A program made the translations under genes and the position numbers. The notes under the pieces are model-generated. The model saw nothing but the letters and a program-made list of their open reading frames with translations. It did no database searches and had not been told where the DNA came from. Positions 59,472 through 64,000 of a DNA stretch of 64,000 bases are shown piece by piece; the first letter of the stretch is position 1, and the number at the start of each line of letters is the position of its first letter. Source of the stretch: Anaerolineaceae bacterium (GTDB lineage Bacteria; Chloroflexota; Anaerolineae; Anaerolineales; Villigracilaceae); the NCBI GenBank assembly GCA_009772985.1, contig WOUS01000007.1, positions 62,001 to 126,000 on the forward strand, in the 5' to 3' direction.

Positions 59472-60104
59472 ATGAGCGACGCCCCCATCTACCACATCAC
59501 GTTCCTGCGCCACGGCGAGTCGGTGGGCAATGCCGAGGACCGTTTCCAGGGACAGGCCGACTTCCCGCTGACGGAAAAGGGACGCGCCCAGGCGCGTGCC
59601 CTGGCCGAACGCTGGGCCGCGGCGGGCCGGACCTTCGACCTGTGCCTGGCCAGCCCGCTCCTGCGCGCCCGCCAGACGGCGGAGATCATCGCCGGGGCGC
59701 TGGGCGTGCCGGTCGAGTTCGACCCGGTCTGGATGGAAATCCACAACGGCAAACTGGCCGGGTTGACGGATGAGGAAGCCGCGTCCGTTGCGCCGCGCCC
59801 GAAGTTCATGACTCCCTACACGCGTTTCGGCGAGACGGGCGAGAGCCGCCTCGAAATCCTGCTGCGCGCCGGGAAGGGAATCCAAAACCTGCTCGACCGT
59901 CCGCCGGCCCGCTGCCTGGTGGTGGCGCACGGCGGCATCCTGAACAACGCGCTTTTCATCGCGATGGGCATGACGCTCCATGCCGACGGGCAGGGTCCGC
60001 GTTTCATGTTTTTCAACACCGGCTTCGCCGACCTGACCTACGATCCGGAGCGCCACGCCTGGCGGCTGTGGGGGTTCGATAATTCGGGAGACTTGCCGGA
60101 ATGA
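59472..60104 (+). CDS. Histidine phosphatase (phosphoglycerate mutase-like)
   Basis: 210 aa. FLRHGESVGNAEDRFQG holds the catalytic RHG histidine; ASPLLRARQTAEII and VVAHGGILNNALF are the remaining core motifs. Could be a broad phosphatase such as CobC- or GpmB-like; the exact substrate cannot be told. Its stop overlaps the next gene (ATGA). Confidence 0.88.
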   Translation: MSDAPIYHITFLRHGESVGNAEDRFQGQADFPLTEKGRAQARALAERWAAAGRTFDLCLASPLLRARQTAEIIAGALGVPVEFDPVWMEIHNGKLAGLTDEEAASVAPRPKFMTPYTRFGETGESRLEILLRAGKGIQNLLDRPPARCLVVAHGGILNNALFIAMGMTLHADGQGPRFMFFNTGFADLTYDPERHAWRLWGFDNSGDLPE

Positions 60105-61216
60105 CAGAACCCCTGAACATCCTCGTTTTTGGCGCGGGCGCCATCGGCGCTTACATCGGCGGGTCGCTGGCGCTGGCCAGGAACCGCGTCACGTTTTTGG
60201 AACAGCCGGCGGCAATTGCAGGATTACAAGAGCGCGGCTTGCGCCTCGAATTGCCAAAAACAAAAAGCAAAAAACAAAAGCCGGAGTATTCATCTTTCAT
60301 CCTTCCGCCTTCATCCTTTTCCTGCGTTTCCAGCCTGGAAGAAGCCCTCGCCCGCGGCCCGTTCGACTTCGCCATCTACGCCCTCAAATCCTTCGACACC
60401 GCGGCCTTCCTCCTCTCCCTTTCTCCTTTTCTCCCCTCTCCTTCTCTCCCCTCTCCTCTTCCCCCCTCTCCTCTCCCCCCGCTCCTCTGCCTCTCCAACG
60501 GCGTGGACAACGAACCGGACCTGGCGGCTGTTCTCGGCGCGGACAACGTCATCGCCGGGACGGTCACCTCGTCCATCGGGCGGCGCGGCGTGGGCGACAT
60601 CGTGCTGGAGCGCCTGCGCGGCGTCGGCGTGGCAGACGGGCATCCGCTGTCGCGGTCCGTCTGGCAGGCGCTGAACGCGGCCGGGCTGAATGCGCGTCTC
60701 TTCGCCCGGTCCGCGGACATGAAGTGGTCGAAAATGCTGACCAACCTGCCCGCCAATGCGACCGCCGCCATCCTCGACATGACCGCCGCCGAAGTCTTTT
60801 CCCATCCCGGCCTGTTCCGGCTGGAGATGCGAATGTTACGCGAGGCGCTGGCCGTGATGCGCGCTCACGGTGTCCGCGTGGTGGACCTGCCCGGCACGCC
60901 TACCCGTCTGCTGGCGCTGGGCATCCGGCTCCCGGCTTTGATCTCGCGTCCGCTGCTGAAGAAAGCGGTCGGCGGGGGGCGCGGCGGGAAGATGCCGTCC
61001 TTCCACATTGACCTGCACTCGGGGCGCGGCAAGTCGGAGGTGGAGTGGCTGAACGGGGCGGTGGCCCGCTACGGTCGGCAGAGAGATGTCCCAACGCCGG
61101 TGAATCAATTTTTAACCGAAACACTGATGTCGCTGACGCGCGGCGAAATTCCGCTCGAAACATTCGCGCGCCAGCCGGAGAAGTTGCTGGAAGAAGTGAA
61201 AAGGAAGAGACGTTGA
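60101..61216 (+). CDS. Ketopantoate reductase-like (ApbA/PanE family) protein with low-complexity insertions
   Basis: 371 aa, longer than the ~300 usual. NAD motif ILVFGAGAIGAYIGGSLAL, SNGVDNEPDLAAVLGADNVIAGTVTSS, and WSKMLTNLPANATAAIL with the catalytic Lys. Two segments are unlike the family: KTKSKKQKPEYSSFILPPSS and a Ser/Pro/Leu run near residues 105-127, both encoded by simple heptamer-like DNA (60255-60325 and 60405-60490). They may be tolerated loop expansions. NADPH reduction of ketopantoate is the family activity; paralogues act on other substrates. Confidence 0.8.
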   Translation: MTEPLNILVFGAGAIGAYIGGSLALARNRVTFLEQPAAIAGLQERGLRLELPKTKSKKQKPEYSSFILPPSSFSCVSSLEEALARGPFDFAIYALKSFDTAAFLLSLSPFLPSPSLPSPLPPSPLPPLLCLSNGVDNEPDLAAVLGADNVIAGTVTSSIGRRGVGDIVLERLRGVGVADGHPLSRSVWQALNAAGLNARLFARSADMKWSKMLTNLPANATAAILDMTAAEVFSHPGLFRLEMRMLREALAVMRAHGVRVVDLPGTPTRLLALGIRLPALISRPLLKKAVGGGRGGKMPSFHIDLHSGRGKSEVEWLNGAVARYGRQRDVPTPVNQFLTETLMSLTRGEIPLETFARQPEKLLEEVKRKRR

Positions 61217-61217
61217 T

Positions 61218-61334
61218 GTGTCGTTGCGAGGAGGGCGCTCGCCTGCCCCCGCTTTTTGGGGGTTGCCCGACGAAGCAATCCCCTCGATGGTCGGGAGACT
61301 GCTTCGGCGGGAAACCACCGCCTCGCAGCGACAC
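61218..61334. repeat. MITE-like hairpin (GTGTCGTTGCGAGG...CCTCGCAGCGACAC)
   Basis: 117 bp, begins 2 nt after the preceding stop; GAAGCAATC and GACTGCTTC inside. Fills the gap to the next gene. Confidence 0.85.
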
Positions 61335-61387
61335 GATAGAGTGTATTTGCAACTAAGCAAGTCTGCATCCCTTTGTGGTGAAAAACT

Positions 61388-63094
61388 ATGAACGATAAAA
61401 TCCAACCCGTTTCCCCGCGTGATACCGTCGAAGTCCACCTGCCGGATGGGCGCGTACTGTCTGGCCCGCGCGGCGCGCCTGCTGCGGATTTTTTGGAGGC
61501 AGGCTACGGGTCCGGCCCGGCGCCGCTGCTGGCGGCCATCGTCAACGGCGACCTGCGCGAGTTGAACTATCCAATCAAAATGGACAGCAGCCTCGCCCCG
61601 GTCACCATGGCCGACAAGGACGGGGCGCGCGTCTACCGCCGCTCGCTGACCTTCCTGCTCGAGACGGCGTTCATCTCGCTCTTCGGTGACGCGGTGCTCA
61701 TCATTGACCATTCCATCACCAGCGGCGGCTACTATTGCCACGTGAAAGGACGCCCGCCGCTCGACCGCGTGGAACTCGACCGGCTGGAGGCCGAGATGCA
61801 CCGGCTCATCAAGGCCGACCTGACCTTCGAGCGGCAGGAGTTCCCGGTGGCTGAGGCCATCGCCTTTTTCGAGCAGGAGAATTATCCCGACAAGGTGCAG
61901 TTGCTGCGCCACCGCCGCAAGCCGTACGTGACCCTGTACCGCATCGGCGACCACCTCGATTATCACCACGGCTACATGGTGCCGTCCACCGGCTACCTGA
62001 AGTGGTTCGCGCTGGTCAAGGCCGAAGGCGGGTTCACCCTGCGCTTCCCGCGCCGCCGCGCGCCCACCACCATCGCGCCGGTGGAGGATTACCCGAAACT
62101 GCTGTCGGCCTTCCGCCAGTATGGCGAATGGCTGGAGCGGCTCGGCATTGACAATGTCGGCGCGCTGAACGATGCCATCGAAGCCGGGCGCAGCCGCGAG
62201 GTCATCCTGGTGGCGGAGGCCCTGCACGAACAGCACATCGCCGGGATCGCCCGCCAGATCGCCGAACAGCGCGGCGAGACGCGCCTGGTGCTCATCTCCG
62301 GGCCGTCCTCCTCGGGCAAGACGACTTTCTCGCGGCGGCTGGCGGTCCAGTTGCTGGCGCTCGGCCTCTCGCCGTTCGCCCTCGAACTCGACAGTTATTT
62401 CGTGGACCGCGAAAAAACGCCGCGCGACGCCGACGGGCAGTTCGATTTCGAGACGCTCGAAACCCTCCACCTCGACCAGTTGGGCGACCACCTGACGCGC
62501 CTCGTGGCCGGGGAGCGGGTGCAGTTGCCGCGTTACAATTTCAAGGCTGGCAAGCAGGAGACCGGCGACGAGATCCAGTTGACGCCGGACCATCTCATCA
62601 TCTTGGAAGGCATCCATGGCCTGAACCCCCGGCTCGTCCCCGGACCGTTGGCCGGGCGCGGCTTCCGCATCTACGCTGCGGCGCTGACGCAGTTGAACCT
62701 CGACCGCCACAACCGCGTCTCCACCACCGACACGCGCCTCATCCGGCGCATCGTCCGCGACGCGCGCGAGCGCGGCTACACTGCCCAGCAGACCATTTCC
62801 CGCTGGGAGTCGGTGCGGCGCGGCGAGGAGCGCAACATCTTCCCCCACCAGGAGAACGCCGACGTGATGTTCAACTCGGCGCTGGTGTACGAACTTTCCG
62901 CGCTCCAGCCGCTGGCCGAGCCGCTCCTGCGCCAGGTGCCGCACGGGACGCCGGAATTCATCGAGGCCAAGCGCCTGCTGGCGTTCCTGGAATGGTTCCT
63001 GCCGGTGGAGATTGACCTGATCCCCGACAATTCCATCCTGCGCGAGTTCGTGGGCAAGTCCATTTTGCAGGATTTCAAGATTTGGAAGGCATAA
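61388..63094 (+). CDS. TGS-domain / uridine kinase-like fusion protein
   Basis: 568 aa. N-terminal ~65 residues resemble a TGS domain, ~100-210 resemble the threonyl-tRNA synthetase second additional domain (HSITSGGYYCHV, YHHGYMVPSTGYL), and ~300-520 form a PRK/uridine kinase P-loop domain (ISGPSSSGKTTFSRRLAVQL, LELDSYFVDREKTPRD, LEGIHGLNP). This three-part nucleoside kinase occurs in several anaerobes; substrate is unproven. It lies between two repeat hairpins as a single gene. Confidence 0.85.
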   Translation: MNDKIQPVSPRDTVEVHLPDGRVLSGPRGAPAADFLEAGYGSGPAPLLAAIVNGDLRELNYPIKMDSSLAPVTMADKDGARVYRRSLTFLLETAFISLFGDAVLIIDHSITSGGYYCHVKGRPPLDRVELDRLEAEMHRLIKADLTFERQEFPVAEAIAFFEQENYPDKVQLLRHRRKPYVTLYRIGDHLDYHHGYMVPSTGYLKWFALVKAEGGFTLRFPRRRAPTTIAPVEDYPKLLSAFRQYGEWLERLGIDNVGALNDAIEAGRSREVILVAEALHEQHIAGIARQIAEQRGETRLVLISGPSSSGKTTFSRRLAVQLLALGLSPFALELDSYFVDREKTPRDADGQFDFETLETLHLDQLGDHLTRLVAGERVQLPRYNFKAGKQETGDEIQLTPDHLIILEGIHGLNPRLVPGPLAGRGFRIYAAALTQLNLDRHNRVSTTDTRLIRRIVRDARERGYTAQQTISRWESVRRGEERNIFPHQENADVMFNSALVYELSALQPLAEPLLRQVPHGTPEFIEAKRLLAFLEWFLPVEIDLIPDNSILREFVGKSILQDFKIWKA

Positions 63095-63148
63095 TTTTGT
63101 AGGGGCGACGCATACCCTCCGGGTACGATGTGCGTCGCCCCTACAAAA
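63095..63148. repeat. TTTTGTAGGGGCGACGCA hairpin with an 18-nt insert at its exact centre
   Basis: Perfect 18-bp arms (63095-63112 and 63131-63148). The loop is the 18-mer TACCCTCCGGGTACGATG (63113-63130), the complement of the CATCGTACCCNNNGGGTA element. Confidence 0.92.
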
Positions 63149-63155
63149 AAACATT

Positions 63156-63716
63156 ATGACCATCATCGAAACCCTCCTGATCTCCTTCAGCATGTCCATG
63201 GACGCGTTCGCCGTCTGTCTCGGCGCGGGGACGACCGGGCAGGCTGGCGGTGCGCGGCCGACGTTCCGGCTGGCGTTCCATTTCGGGCTGTTCCAGTTCA
63301 TCATGCCGGTCATCGGCTGGCTGGCCGGGACGACCATCGAGCGCTACATCGCTGCCTACGACCACTGGATCGCGTTCGGCCTGCTGGCTTTCGTGGGGGC
63401 GCGCATGATCCGCTCCGGTTTCGACAAGGACGGGGAGGAGAAAAACGGCAGCATTTCGCGCGGCTGGACGATGATCCTGCTTTCCATCGCGGTCAGCATC
63501 GACGCGCTGGCGGTTGGCCTGAGCCTGGGAGTAGTCGGCGTGTTCGTCTGGTACCCGGCCATCGTCATTGGCGTGGTGACCGGGCTGATGTCGCTGCTCG
63601 GCTTGCAGATCGGCAACCGGCTGGGGCGAAGGTTTGGCAAGACAATGGAGATCATCGGCGGGCTGGTGCTGGTGGGGATCGGGGTGAGGATTCTGGTGGC
63701 GCATTTGATGGGGTAA
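63156..63716 (+). CDS. mntP: Manganese efflux pump
   Basis: 186 aa, six helices. SFSMSMDAFAVCLGAG and SIAVSIDALAVGLSLG are the two MntP repeats with conserved Asp residues. It exports Mn2+. No yybP-ykoY manganese riboswitch is seen upstream; the short gap is filled by a repeat. Confidence 0.93.
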   Translation: MTIIETLLISFSMSMDAFAVCLGAGTTGQAGGARPTFRLAFHFGLFQFIMPVIGWLAGTTIERYIAAYDHWIAFGLLAFVGARMIRSGFDKDGEEKNGSISRGWTMILLSIAVSIDALAVGLSLGVVGVFVWYPAIVIGVVTGLMSLLGLQIGNRLGRRFGKTMEIIGGLVLVGIGVRILVAHLMG

Positions 63717-64000
63717 AACCGTTTTTTTTTTGCGGCTTGTTTTCCGTGCGGGGATTATGCTATACTGATTGCAACCTAATGCCCTAATCGAATTTGGGAT
63801 GTTAGGCGGCCTGTAGACCGTCCATAAGCCGTTAGGACGCCAAATGGCGGCTGAACACATAGTTCGGCGGCTGTCAGGCAAATCGTTGTTGGCTCTTGAA
63901 GTTCACATTCGGTTGAGCGTGGTGTCTTTTTTCAGCCAGCGAGTCTCGCGCGCGTAAGAGCCGCCGAACACCCCGTGCAGCGGACGGTGGGGATTCTGTG
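63717..64000. repeat. Gene-free end region with attC-like inverted repeats
   Basis: Contains GTTAGGC, the motif CCGTCCATAAGCCGTTAGG (cf. 22591-22610), GGCTGAACACATAGTTCGGCGGC at ~63850, and from 63961 CCGCCGAACACCCCGTG...GGTGGGGATTCTG, which matches the 5' half of the 21723-21858 element on its coding strand. No protein gene is seen. It is probably the edge of another cassette-like region. Confidence 0.45.

Overview
The window is GC-rich, densely coded bacterial chromosome. Lipoprotein signals, a MecA-type penicillin-binding protein, an Hdr/Flx flavin-based electron-transfer cluster, two-subunit glycine decarboxylase and many degenerate short tandem repeats suggest an anaerobic or facultative member of the Chloroflexota (Anaerolineae-like). 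That assignment is inference from gene content and repeat style; no rRNA is present to confirm it.

Layout. 1-3.8 kb: end of an HdrA gene plus three coupled genes of an Hdr-Flx complex. 4-20.7 kb: secreted metalloprotease, glmS, tRNA-Arg(CCU), a class V aminotransferase, an AmmeMemoRadiSam-type radical SAM enzyme, a peptide ABC transporter (binding protein and two permeases) and a 1950-residue alpha-2-macroglobulin-like lipoprotein. 20.8-24.5 kb: an AT-richer accessory island on the minus strand with a small unknown protein, a PD-(D/E)XK-like protein, a TIR protein, attC-like inverted repeats, an L,D-transpeptidase and a REP-associated transposase with its REP palindromes. 24.5-29.4 kb (minus): holB-rsgA, a PBP and maf. 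29.7-37.6 kb: xpt-HIT-guaA, small membrane proteins, then a VWA/FHA protein coupled to a PP2C phosphatase. 37.8-40.2 kb (minus): comEC. 40.4-43.7 kb: cobalamin riboswitch plus btuFCD-type transporter. 43.7-44.4 kb (minus): VapBC-like toxin-antitoxin pair with operator. 44.5-48.7 kb (minus): cupin, then gcvPB-gcvPA-gcvH behind a tandem glycine riboswitch. 48.8-54.5 kb: two membrane proteins, fmt, glpK, a GIY-YIG protein and glpD. 54.5-59.4 kb: polysaccharide genes (GT2, WbqC, wecE/rffA, rfbB, rfbA). 59.5-63.7 kb: histidine phosphatase, ketopantoate reductase-like protein, TGS/uridine-kinase fusion and mntP. 63.7-64.0 kb: the edge of another attC-like region.

The most unusual content is the repeat landscape. 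Long hairpins built of about 8-nt TAGTT/AACTA units sit inside a peripheral stem of all three riboswitch aptamers. An 18-nt mini-palindrome is inserted at single-base precision into other repeats at four places, with no target duplication. Arrays with a 7-nt period and several unrelated motifs lie between genes and inside genes. Several genes have stop codons lying in, or touching, a repeat. Among proteins, the peptide-binding protein is circularly permuted, the macroglobulin lacks its thioester motif, ComEC has lost its metal ligands, and an MvhD domain is fused to an Fe-S electron-transfer module. Several genes have a -10 box only 6-9 nt before the start codon and no Shine-Dalgarno, which suggests leaderless mRNAs.
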